A DNA stretch of 11,764 bases. Source: Candidatus Pacebacteria bacterium UBA6188. GTDB lineage: Bacteria; Patescibacteriota; Microgenomatia; UBA1400; PJMF01. The notes beneath the pieces were generated by a model that was not told the origin of the DNA, ran no database searches, and saw only the letters and a program-made list of their open reading frames with translations. Both the position numbers and the translations under genes were made by a program. The stretch spans positions 1 through 11,764 of the forward strand of contig DITI01000048.1 in NCBI GenBank assembly GCA_002422765.1. Reading direction: 5' to 3'. Positions 1-9,355 of the stretch are shown piece after piece. The first letter of the stretch is position 1, and every line of letters begins with the position of its first letter.

Positions 1-1456
1 TTATCTCCCACACCTCCAAACAAGGGGCCTGGTTGGGGCGACAGAAGCGTGCCAAGAGTTGAGATTCGGGCAATTTAAGTTGTAAACGATGAGAATTGAC
101 CACCAGTATTTTTCTTTCAAATTCTTGGGCTCTTAGCCAAAAACTTTCAGGAATGCTTCTAACTGGTTGGCCAATGCCTTCCACGTAGATGTTTTCTACA
201 TTTTCTCTATGTAAGTTGAGTAAAATTCCATCAGGCAAAGTGCCAAAGTAACCCTCGGTTGCAACTGCCACTTTTTGTTCTTTGGCAATGTCTTTGATAA
301 GAGTGACTGTTTCTTTAATGCCATGACCAGAGGACCATTCCTCCAAGAATTGTTCGCGATCGGCTTGGCTTAGAGGGAGTTGGTCAACCATAAAATAAGC
401 TTTATTCATGAAGATTAAGCTTGGCAAAATGATTAAAAATAAAGCTAAAGTTTGCAACAACTTATGTTTTTGTAAGTTTTGTAGGGAAATAGCTGCCGAG
501 CAAATAAAAAACAAACTACTAGGCAGAATATAGCGGGGGTAAACAATTTTACCCAGCAGAATTAGAGGAGCCAAAAAGACTAAAGCTGATAAAAATAAAA
601 CAATCTGTTGCTTTCTAGTTTTGGCAAAGAGTGGTAAAGCCAAGAACAAAGTGACCGGACCTAAATACTGTAGGAGCTGAGTCCAAAAAAAAGTAGTGTT
701 TCTAGAAATAATTGAGAAAATTTCTGGAGAAAAAATGACTGATTTTTCTTGTAAAAAATTGCCCCCAACCGCAAAAAGTTGACTAAAAAGTGGTACTATT
801 CTCAAACTATAAAAAGCTAAGCCAGCCAAAAGCAAAGCCAAACTAATTCTGAAGCTTTTTTGCCAAATAAATTTAAATTTGAGTTTATTTTCCAAGAAAA
901 TACTTAGGTAAAAAACTGGCATAAAAAGTAAAGCTGGAGTTTTACTCAAAATAGCTAGGAAAAAAAATAAAGCAGCTCCTAAAATTGGCCAAAAGCCTTC
1001 ACTTTTATTGATTTTTAAGACGAAAAAATAAGTCAAACTTAAATTTAATAATAACAAGGCATCAGTTAGAGCTAAGCGGTGGTAAAAAAAAGTAAAAGGA
1101 CTGATGATGGCCAAAAACATGCCAAAGTAAGCAGCTTTCTTGAATTCTAATTTTCTTAAAATCAGAAAAATACTCGACACGGTTAAAGCACCCAATAAAA
1201 CAGAAACAAGTCTAGCAGCATAGAGTTGGTCTGCAAAAATTTTTAGCAAAGGTGCTGTAAGCCACATTAGAAGAGGAGTTTTGCCATCATTCATGGGATA
1301 GAAAAGATAGCGGTTAAAATCATCAATTATTAGTTGTGACCAGCGAATGTAGATTGATTCATCAGCAAAAACTGGCAAAACATCTAGTTTAAATAAGTGG
1401 AGAGCAAAGTAAAACGCCAAAAGCAGTAAAAACAAAATTAGACCTTTATTTTTCAC
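1..1456 (-). CDS. GT39-like membrane glycosyltransferase (C-terminus cut by the left edge)
   Basis: A long open frame with no stop before the window edge: 485 codons from a GTG at 1456-1454, ending in-frame at base 2, so the true stop lies just outside. The protein looks like a GT-C enzyme of the PMT/ArnT (GT39) type, which in this family moves a sugar from a polyprenyl-phosphate carrier to an acceptor outside the cytoplasmic membrane. Visible are a first membrane helix (about residues 5-22), the acidic D32-E33 pair in the first outer loop, a G-K-T-P motif at 58-61, R127 and D132 in the H-R-L-A-L-T-D segment, many further hydrophobic helices, and a soluble C-terminal part. GTG is preferred because the next in-frame ATG (residue 55) would lose helix 1 and the acidic pair. 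The start overlaps the upstream gene by 11 bases and has no clear Shine-Dalgarno, suggesting translational coupling. Sugar and acceptor are unknown. Confidence 0.85.
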   Translation of the reverse strand, partial: MKNKGLILFLLLLAFYFALHLFKLDVLPVFADESIYIRWSQLIIDDFNRYLFYPMNDGKTPLLMWLTAPLLKIFADQLYAARLVSVLLGALTVSSIFLILRKLEFKKAAYFGMFLAIISPFTFFYHRLALTDALLLLNLSLTYFFVLKINKSEGFWPILGAALFFFLAILSKTPALLFMPVFYLSIFLENKLKFKFIWQKSFRISLALLLAGLAFYSLRIVPLFSQLFAVGGNFLQEKSVIFSPEIFSIISRNTTFFWTQLLQYLGPVTLFLALPLFAKTRKQQIVLFLSALVFLAPLILLGKIVYPRYILPSSLFFICSAAISLQNLQKHKLLQTLALFLIILPSLIFMNKAYFMVDQLPLSQADREQFLEEWSSGHGIKETVTLIKDIAKEQKVAVATEGYFGTLPDGILLNLHRENVENIYVEGIGQPVRSIPESFWLRAQEFERKILVVNSHRLQLKLPESQLLARFCRPNQAPCLEVWEI

Positions 1457-2636
1457 GTCTTCTATTAAATAGGAAAAGCAAGCTGCTAAGCAAGAGGTAG
1501 AAAGCTGGAATTATCCAGGTAATACTTTTTTGCCAAAACAATACCTTGCTTGTGTCTAGGTGAAAGCTCATCCAAGGCAAGTAATAGAGCCAAGGTAAAT
1601 AACGCAATAGTGAAGATATGGAGAAAACTAATAAAAGGTTGCGCCACAGCTTATTTTTGACCAAAGGAATGAAAATTAGCGACCACAATAAATACCATGG
1701 TAAAAAATGTTTAGAGCGTTCAATGAGTAAAGGCAAAAATAAACTAAGGCTCATTAGATCGAAAATAGCTATTTTGGACCAAGAGCCGAGTCTTTCTTTT
1801 AAAATCAGGTAAAGTAAAAAAGGCAGTAAAACTACAGTAGCAAACTTAATCGAAATAGAGATGCCCATCAAAATGACAATCAAAAACAATTTAACTAGAG
1901 TTCCTTTTTTTAAACTACCGGCCAAATAAACAGCCAATAAAGCAGGAGCCAACATCCACAAATCATTGTGAGCGCTACTTAAGACTTCAATGAGCAATAA
2001 GGGATTGAAGAAAAATAAAGCTAGCTGGCGATAATTTACTTTGCTAAAGAATTTTTCCAGAATGAGCAAACTTAAAAGCAAAGATGAAAAAGAAAAAAGC
2101 TTAAAAACCACAAAGGTAGTCAAAAATTTACCAAATCCAGCTAAATAAGGCAATAAAGATAAGGCTGTCCAACCATAACCATAGGGAGCAACACTGTGAA
2201 CATTATTCATAAAGCGTAGCATTGGTTCGTCGGGGAAATCTAGGGCTGTTTTGAGATGAGGGTTAGCGCCAAATTCAACAACCATTTTGGCGTTAAAAAT
2301 ATAATTAAAAAGATCATAAGAAAGAGCGTTGTAGGAGAAAATTAAAGGCAAGCTAATAATGATCAAAAATCGCCAAAAATTTTGACGCTTATCTAAATCT
2401 AATTTTGACCAATTGCGCAAAATCAAGAAATAATTGAGAAAGAGTGAAAGTACTAAAGCAAAAAAGAAAGCTGTGCGCAGGTTTTGTAAGGGTAGAATGT
2501 TGCGCCATAAAAAAGTTTGAAAATTGACAAACCAGTCTGCTTTTAAAAGAAATAGATTTGGATCAGCTAAAACAAAAGAAAAAACAGCAAAAAGCAAAAG
2601 TAAGACAAAATAACTTTTCAGTAGGTAGCTTTTCAT
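1446..2636 (-). CDS. GT-C membrane glycosyltransferase, MptB/GT87-like
   Basis: A 396-residue, very hydrophobic protein with roughly ten or more membrane helices. It resembles the polyprenol-phosphate-mannose-dependent mannosyltransferases of the MptA/MptB and GT87 group. The first large outer loop holds an S-Y-D-L-F-N-Y segment with D108, followed by G-A-N-P-H (123-127) and a P-Y-G-Y-G-W motif (151-156). In that group the Asp is the likely catalytic or metal residue and an N/D-P-Y...P-Y-G-P pattern follows. The substrate would be a lipid-linked sugar, plausibly made by one of the two GT2 enzymes upstream in the same operon. The start codon overlaps the previous stop as ATGA. The C-terminus is short and basic (R-R-R-E-K), so unlike its neighbours it carries no extended soluble domain. 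Family placement rests on these motifs only; another GT-C family is possible. Confidence 0.8.
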   Translation of the reverse strand: MKSYLLKSYFVLLLLFAVFSFVLADPNLFLLKADWFVNFQTFLWRNILPLQNLRTAFFFALVLSLFLNYFLILRNWSKLDLDKRQNFWRFLIIISLPLIFSYNALSYDLFNYIFNAKMVVEFGANPHLKTALDFPDEPMLRFMNNVHSVAPYGYGWTALSLLPYLAGFGKFLTTFVVFKLFSFSSLLLSLLILEKFFSKVNYRQLALFFFNPLLLIEVLSSAHNDLWMLAPALLAVYLAGSLKKGTLVKLFLIVILMGISISIKFATVVLLPFLLYLILKERLGSWSKIAIFDLMSLSLFLPLLIERSKHFLPWYLLWSLIFIPLVKNKLWRNLLLVFSISSLLRYLPWLYYLPWMSFHLDTSKVLFWQKSITWIIPAFYLLLSSLLFLFNRRREK

Positions 2637-3391
2637 TTCTTTGGATATTTATTGCTTAGGTCAGCAGCTTTAATGCGTAAAATATCAGCAAACATCAAAA
2701 ATGAGTCTTTAAAAGGGCTGACTCGGTCTGTTTGAAAATGTTTCCAGAGGATTGGCACTTCTTTCAGCGTAAAGCCATATTTTTTGGCTAGATAGAGCAA
2801 TTCAACATCAAAAGCTCCAGTAAAAGCATCTTGTCTTTCGTTCTCACCAGAATAAACATAAAGGCTGGGGAAAAGCTTGAGAGCTGCTCTTTCGGAAAAA
2901 AGCTTGAAACCGCATTGACTGTCTTGGGTGCCAGGAACAGCTAAAAGCTGAACAATTAAATTAAAACCTCGACCCATCAGATGTCGATAAAACGGTTCTT
3001 TTTCTCTTTTAGCACCAATAATCTCTCTAGAACCAAAAATGACTTCGTGATCGCCAGTGTATTTGAGTAATTTGCGAATTTCTCTCAGAGGAGTTGATTG
3101 GTCAAAGTCGGTAAACAATCTCCAAGAACCAGTGGCTTTAAGCATACCTGCTTTAACAGTGGGACCCTTGCCTTTATGCTGATTGAGGACAACTTTGATT
3201 CTCGGATCTTTTTGACTAAAGTCTTGTAGTTGTTTGGCTGTTTCATCACTACTGCCATCATCAGATAAAATTAATTCCCAAGAACGCTCATAGTCTTGTA
3301 AAAATTGATAAACCTCATCCAGTACGCCTCGGGCAATATTTTTACTTTCGTTGTAGGAAGGAAGGATAACTGATAAATACGGTTTTGTCAT
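2633..3391 (-). CDS. GT2 glycosyltransferase, Alg5-like polyprenyl-phosphate glucose synthase
   Basis: A 252-residue soluble GT-A enzyme of family GT2. It has the N-terminal L-P-S-Y-N-E nucleotide-sugar motif (10-15), D-D-G-S-S-D (44-49), a metal-binding D95-F-D97 in the order T-D-F-D-Q-S-T-P, G-S-R (120-122), and the T-Q-D-S-Q-C-G-F-K segment (155-163). The last two motifs are typical of dolichyl-phosphate beta-glucosyltransferase (Alg5/DPG synthase), which moves glucose from UDP-glucose to polyprenyl phosphate on the cytoplasmic face. Unlike eukaryotic Alg5 it has no N-terminal membrane helix, so it must associate with the membrane otherwise. It starts six bases after the preceding GT39-like gene and its TGA overlaps the next ATG. 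Glucose specificity is inferred from the family; mannose or another sugar cannot be excluded. Confidence 0.88.
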   Translation of the reverse strand: MTKPYLSVILPSYNESKNIARGVLDEVYQFLQDYERSWELILSDDGSSDETAKQLQDFSQKDPRIKVVLNQHKGKGPTVKAGMLKATGSWRLFTDFDQSTPLREIRKLLKYTGDHEVIFGSREIIGAKREKEPFYRHLMGRGFNLIVQLLAVPGTQDSQCGFKLFSERAALKLFPSLYVYSGENERQDAFTGAFDVELLYLAKKYGFTLKEVPILWKHFQTDRVSPFKDSFLMFADILRIKAADLSNKYPKK

Positions 3392-3397
3392 AGGCTT

Positions 3398-4915
3398 TTA
3401 TTCATTATAGCTAGATAAGACGGTAATTTCTGGACCATTTTCGATTTGAAAAACCTCTTCAACCTGCTTGTTGGGAAAAACCACAATTTCGTAAATTAAA
3501 GAATCCAAAACATTTTTCTCTACTTTTTCTTCATTAATAATAAAAAGCTTCTCTGCCAGATGATGATCCTCTATTTTAACCGGTTCGTTTTCCTTGGTGC
3601 TTAGAAAATATCTATAATTCATGCCATACAGGTCTTTAGATTCAGAAAGCAAAACAATGTTGTATTTTTCATTGTTGTTTACTCTTTGATAAATTGCGGC
3701 GCTGGTTTTTTCTAAATCGCTCAATTTCCAGCCATTATCTTTCAGATGATATCTAGACCAATTGTTATTGATGTAAAAAATTAGAAATGGCACTAAAAAC
3801 AAAAGCATTAGCCATTTATTTTTGAATTTAGCAAAAAACAGGCCATAAAAAATATAGACAAAAGGAAAAAGATAAGCGATGTAGTGCTCATAAACCTGAT
3901 GTTGGTAGAGACTTACTCCAACGATGCCAGGCAAAAGAAAAGCCAGAAGAACTTTTTCTTCATCTGGAAGCTTGAATCTTTTTTTAACTAGATAAACTAA
4001 ACTGGTGAGGAAAGCAATAAATAAGAACGGATGATTGAGTCTATGTACTCCAAAACTTGGCTCAAACATAATCTTGGATGCCTTGTCTTTTAGATCTAAA
4101 GTTAAGAACTTGTAGATAGCCGAAGTCTGATAGCGCTGGGCTTTCTTTTCCAAATTAAAACTCTTTTCTTTGGTAAAAATACTGGCAAAAGACTTGGCAT
4201 TGAGAAAATCATGTTTGTAGTCAAATAGCATCAGAGGTGTGAGAGAAAGTAAAAAGATAGCAATGGATAGAATGACGTGCTTGATTAATTGTTTTTTGTC
4301 TTTCTTTTTTTCGAACAATTGAACCAATAAAATCAAAGCTGCCCCAGAAAAAGCCAGTAGAGTGACGTAATGCAATTGAATTAGAATGCTAAAACAAATG
4401 GCTACAGCTAACCAATATTTAGAGTCTTTTTTCCAAGCCTGATGGGTAAAGTAAAACATGAGTAAAGAGAAAAAAGGAGCTAGATTAGGATTCCAACTAA
4501 AACGAGCCAGATTGACAACTCCGGCTGAAAAAGTGAAAAAAATGGTGGCCAAATAAGCCGTTTTTATTTGAAAAATTTTTTTGGTGATTTGAAAAAACAA
4601 AAAAACTGCCAAGACTGAGACTGCTGCCACAGCGTAGACTGGACCCATAGGACTAGGATAAGACATGAAAAGAAATGGCAACATAAAATAATAATAAAAT
4701 GGCCCCAAATACATGTTGCCAATACTGGTGACTGGCCCAATAAAAACAGGATCCAAGTCTTTGAAAATAGAGCTAACCACTAGAGAGTCTCTGCCTTGAT
4801 CGCCCTGAAACATTAGGGAATCTTCTAAGTTGTAAAAGCGCAGGAAAACAGCACTAAGTAAAATCAGCAATAAAAAAAGCTGTTGAAATTTAAGATTTTT
4901 AAACCACTTTTGCAT
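3398..4915 (-). CDS. GT39-like membrane glycosyltransferase
   Basis: A 505-residue protein from the preferred ATG at 4915. It has a short basic N-terminus, a first helix at about 13-27, then an outer-loop motif G-D-Q-G-R-D (38-43), a G-N-M-Y-L-G-P-F-Y-Y-Y segment, and R-F-S-W-N-P-N before further helices, ending in a soluble domain of about 110 residues. The early acidic motif and L-G-P-x-Y-Y-Y pattern are familiar from GT39/ArnT-like enzymes of CPR bacteria, which are expected to use polyprenyl-phosphate sugars at the outer membrane face. A longer version from a TTG at 4966 would add 17 residues and overlap the upstream gene by 38 bases. That extension is polar and has no good Shine-Dalgarno, so it was not chosen, although the ATG also lacks one. 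The start lies 13 bases after the preceding stop, in an operon with two lipid-phosphate sugar synthases. Confidence 0.87.
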   Translation of the reverse strand: MQKWFKNLKFQQLFLLLILLSAVFLRFYNLEDSLMFQGDQGRDSLVVSSIFKDLDPVFIGPVTSIGNMYLGPFYYYFMLPFLFMSYPSPMGPVYAVAAVSVLAVFLFFQITKKIFQIKTAYLATIFFTFSAGVVNLARFSWNPNLAPFFSLLMFYFTHQAWKKDSKYWLAVAICFSILIQLHYVTLLAFSGAALILLVQLFEKKKDKKQLIKHVILSIAIFLLSLTPLMLFDYKHDFLNAKSFASIFTKEKSFNLEKKAQRYQTSAIYKFLTLDLKDKASKIMFEPSFGVHRLNHPFLFIAFLTSLVYLVKKRFKLPDEEKVLLAFLLPGIVGVSLYQHQVYEHYIAYLFPFVYIFYGLFFAKFKNKWLMLLFLVPFLIFYINNNWSRYHLKDNGWKLSDLEKTSAAIYQRVNNNEKYNIVLLSESKDLYGMNYRYFLSTKENEPVKIEDHHLAEKLFIINEEKVEKNVLDSLIYEIVVFPNKQVEEVFQIENGPEITVLSSYNE

Positions 4916-4928
4916 TTTGAGCGACAAG

Positions 4929-6101
4929 TTATTTCTTTTTCTTCCAGATAAAAGTGTTGTAGGCAAAAAAGTTCCAGAACATGCCTATTAAAATACCAAT
5001 AATTGCCGAAATAACTCCAGTGTCGACGATGTAGTTGATAACAGGCACAGTAAAGACTGGCACTAAGCCAACAGTATGAGCAGTAATATAAGCAATCACG
5101 CTTTGAATCAGGATTGATCCAGCTGAAGATAAATTGAAGGTAATGAAGCTCAAAGGAATTTGAGCAGGAGTTAATTTACGATCTTTGAAAGTCCACAAGT
5201 TGCTCCAAATAAAATTGGAAACAATGGCTGTTTCAATAGACAAGAAATTAGCAATAACAAAAGTTTTTTCAGTGGCAAAAATCATTCTCCAAAGTTGTAG
5301 GGCAATTAATTGGACTAAGGCCCCAAAGGCTCCCACCATGGCGAATCTCACCACTCTCATTGCTAAAATTTCTTTAATTCTCACTCTCATAAGATATAAC
5401 AGGGTATTTTTGATGTACTCTGGTCCAATTTTACTATTACCTAATACTCGATCTTTAAAATGAAAAGGCACTTCAGCGATTTTAAAATCCTTGCGCAAGG
5501 CTTTGTGTAAAAAGCCGATCTGGAAAGTGTAGCCAGAAAAACGTTCACTATGAAGCTCCTTTTCTATAGCTTCATAAACTTCTTTTTTGATGGCTCTAAA
5601 ACCAGTAGTCCAATCTCTGATTGAAAAATCCAACATTAAAAAATTAATAAAAAGATTGCCAAAAATACTTAGAAATTTGCGATGAGTACCCCAATTTTTT
5701 GGAATAGATCCACCCTCGATGTATCTTGAACCCAAGACAAAATCATAGCCCTGATCGATTTTAGCTAAAAATTGAGGAATTTTTTGGGGATCGTGAGAAA
5801 GATCAGCATCAAATTCAAAAATTAAATCGGCATTTAATTTATTAAAAGCTTGATTCATGCCACTTAAGTAGGCTCCGCCCAATCCAGATTTCTTTTTGTT
5901 AACCAAAAGATGAAGGAAGCTAAACTTTTTTTGTAATTTTTGCACTACCGCAGTGGTGCCATCTGGAGAACTGTCATCAACCACCAAAACTTCTACCGAC
6001 CAGTTTTTTTGACTTTTGATAATGAGTGATAAAGCTTCGACGGTATGAACAATATTATCTTTTTCATTATATGTAGGGATGATGACAATGGCTTTCTTCA
6101 T
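4929..6101 (-). CDS. Polyprenol-phosphate mannose synthase fused to a GtrA domain
   Basis: A 390-residue two-domain protein. Residues 1 to about 230 form a GT2 domain of the DPM1 type: I-P-T-Y-N-E (8-13), V-D-D-S-S-P-D-G-T (41-49), F-D-A-D-L-S-H-D-P (97-105) for metal and nucleotide binding, G-S-R (124-126), and R-F-S-G-Y-T-F-Q-I (187-195). This family transfers mannose from GDP-mannose to a polyprenyl phosphate on the cytoplasmic face. Residues about 249-388 form a GtrA domain with four membrane helices, including R-F-A-M-V-G (252-257), N-F-I-W-S-N-L-W-T-F (296-305) and a second N-F-F near the end. GtrA proteins are thought to help move lipid-linked sugars across the membrane, so synthesis and flipping may be joined in one chain. 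It starts three bases after the gmd stop. GDP-mannose is also the Gmd substrate, so the two enzymes would draw on one pool. Confidence 0.93.
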   Translation of the reverse strand: MKKAIVIIPTYNEKDNIVHTVEALSLIIKSQKNWSVEVLVVDDSSPDGTTAVVQKLQKKFSFLHLLVNKKKSGLGGAYLSGMNQAFNKLNADLIFEFDADLSHDPQKIPQFLAKIDQGYDFVLGSRYIEGGSIPKNWGTHRKFLSIFGNLFINFLMLDFSIRDWTTGFRAIKKEVYEAIEKELHSERFSGYTFQIGFLHKALRKDFKIAEVPFHFKDRVLGNSKIGPEYIKNTLLYLMRVRIKEILAMRVVRFAMVGAFGALVQLIALQLWRMIFATEKTFVIANFLSIETAIVSNFIWSNLWTFKDRKLTPAQIPLSFITFNLSSAGSILIQSVIAYITAHTVGLVPVFTVPVINYIVDTGVISAIIGILIGMFWNFFAYNTFIWKKKK

Positions 6102-6104
6102 TTC

Positions 6105-8017
<1,913 letters not shown>

Positions 8018-8020
8018 AAT

Positions 8021-9301
8021 TTATCTTTTACCAATCCCTAAGTACTGATAACCCCACTTTTTAACCAATTCGGCAGAGAATTGATTGCGAGCATCAATGA
8101 AAAATTGTTTCTTTTCATTTTTGACTTTAGAAAAATCAAAGCCAGTGATTTCTGGCCACTCAACCACCGTCATGATGATGTCAGCTTCGCGACAAGCTTC
8201 TTCAATAGAGCTGACTTGTTCGTGGTGATCCTGAGGATTGTTGAAGTATTTGGCCATGGGATCGTAACTTTTGACCTGAGCGCCATGATTGCTCAAGAAA
8301 GGAATAATCTTGGTGGAAGGCGCTTCACGCATATCGTCAGTATTAGGTTTAAAAGATAGACCAAGCAGGGCAATGGTTTTGTTTTCAAAACCACCCACTT
8401 CTCTGGCAAAATTATTTAAAAGTCTAAAAATGCGATCTTTATTGATTTCGTTAATCTTATTGAGCAGATTTCCGTCTTCACCAACGCTACGTGAATAAGC
8501 AGCTAGTTCCTTAACATCTTTGGGGAAACAAGAGCCGCCATAACCCAAACCTGGATACCAATAATGCTGACCAATTCTCTTGTCGTATCCAATTGCCTCA
8601 ATAACCTCATTGATGTCAGCTCCATTTTTTTCACACAGGTTGGCGATTTCATTGATGAAAGTAATGCGTGTGGCAAGATAAGAATTGGCAGTGTATTTAG
8701 CCATTTGGGCAGAGGCAACTTTACAGCGTACTACCGGCACTTGTAGTTTTTCATGTAATTTTTCTAATTGTTCAAAAACATAATCCTCATTGGCACCAAT
8801 AACCAATCTGTCGGGGTTAAGTGTGTCGTAGACTGCTGAGCCTTCGCGTAAAAATTCTGGCAAAGAAGCCCCGTAAAATTTGGTTTGAGTAATTTCTCGA
8901 ATAATGTCGCTAGTTTTTTCTAAAGTGCCTGGAGGAACAGTTGATTTAATCACTACAATGGCATTTTCCATTAAGTGTGGCGCCAAAGATCTGGCGCTAG
9001 CAAAGATATAACGTAAATCAGCTGTTTCATCGGCTGCTGAAGGAGTGCCAACAGCAATAATGATTACCTCTGCTTCTTTGATTGCTTCTTCATAAGAAGT
9101 GGTAAAATTAAGTTGCCCAGCTTGTTGTTGTTGAAGCAAGAGCTCTTGAAGACCAGGTTCATAAAAAGGCACCTGACCTTTTTTTAGTAAAGTGATCTTG
9201 TTTTCATCAATATCCAAACCAATAACTTGATGACCAAATGAAGCGTAAACGGCCGCTGAAACGACCCCTACAAAACCAGTACCAATTACCGCAACTTTCA
9301 T
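8021..9301 (-). CDS. ugd: UDP-glucose 6-dehydrogenase
   Basis: A 426-residue nucleotide-sugar dehydrogenase that oxidises UDP-glucose to UDP-glucuronate with two NAD+. The N-terminal Rossmann domain shows V-I-G-T-G-F-V-G (5-12) and D30 for the adenosine ribose. V-G-T-P (84-87) and S-T-V-P-P-G-T (120-126) follow, then P-E-F-L-R-E-G (148-154), K202 in A-K-Y-T-A-N-S, and the catalytic C258 in G-Y-G-G-S-C-F-P-K-D. A second Rossmann-like domain starts near residue 305 (I-A-L-L-G-L-S-F-K). Length and motif order are normal. It is the first gene of the long minus-strand operon. GDP-mannose dehydrogenase or a UDP-acetyl-hexosamine dehydrogenase are related alternatives, but the P-E-F-L-R-E-G segment favours Ugd. 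A run of four glutamines (57-60) is a minor local repeat. Confidence 0.93.
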   Translation of the reverse strand: MKVAVIGTGFVGVVSAAVYASFGHQVIGLDIDENKITLLKKGQVPFYEPGLQELLLQQQQAGQLNFTTSYEEAIKEAEVIIIAVGTPSAADETADLRYIFASARSLAPHLMENAIVVIKSTVPPGTLEKTSDIIREITQTKFYGASLPEFLREGSAVYDTLNPDRLVIGANEDYVFEQLEKLHEKLQVPVVRCKVASAQMAKYTANSYLATRITFINEIANLCEKNGADINEVIEAIGYDKRIGQHYWYPGLGYGGSCFPKDVKELAAYSRSVGEDGNLLNKINEINKDRIFRLLNNFAREVGGFENKTIALLGLSFKPNTDDMREAPSTKIIPFLSNHGAQVKSYDPMAKYFNNPQDHHEQVSSIEEACREADIIMTVVEWPEITGFDFSKVKNEKKQFFIDARNQFSAELVKKWGYQYLGIGKR

Positions 9302-9325
9302 AAGTAACTTTCTGTTTATCGCTCT

Positions 9326-9331
9326 AGTATA
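9326..9331 (-). promoter_or_regulatory. Putative -10 element for the ugd operon
   Basis: On the minus strand this reads TATACT, five of six matches to the consensus, with a weak TTTATG (9348-9353) 16 bases upstream. A start near 9319 would leave a leader of about 18 bases before the ugd ATG at 9301. That leader has only a purine-rich AGAAAG as a possible ribosome site. The element shares four bases with the opposing -10 of trmD. Confidence 0.45.
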
Positions 9332-9333
9332 AT
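9328..9333 (+). promoter_or_regulatory. Putative -10 element for trmD
   Basis: A perfect TATAAT on the plus strand in the 54-base divergent spacer. Transcription would begin near 9340, about 16 bases before the trmD ATG. No good -35 hexamer is seen at 15-19 bases spacing and there is no extended TGn motif, so the call rests on the -10 match and its position. No Shine-Dalgarno precedes trmD. Confidence 0.5.
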
Positions 9334-9355
9334 AGACAATAGCCTATCATAAAAT

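Noticed and set aside
1618..1812. Plus-strand open frame of 64 codons
   Set aside because: It lies opposite the membrane glycosyltransferase; its basic composition simply mirrors hydrophobic codons on the other strand.
3404..3409. TATAAT on the minus strand just before the Alg5-like gene
   Set aside because: It encodes the Tyr-Asn near the C-terminus of the upstream gene, has no -35 or TGn extension, and lies inside a tightly packed operon.
4916..4966. TTG at 4966 as start of the GT39-like gene
   Set aside because: It would add a polar 17-residue extension overlapping the previous gene by 38 bases with no convincing Shine-Dalgarno; the ATG at 4915 puts the first helix at the usual distance.
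5185..5463. Plus-strand open frame of 92 codons
   Set aside because: It is opposite the GtrA region of the mannose synthase, whose frame is strongly supported by motifs; the product resembles nothing and has no promoter or ribosome site.
9124..9135. CAA-type repeat giving four glutamines in ugd
   Set aside because: Only four codons at a surface loop position; too short to suggest a phase-variable repeat.
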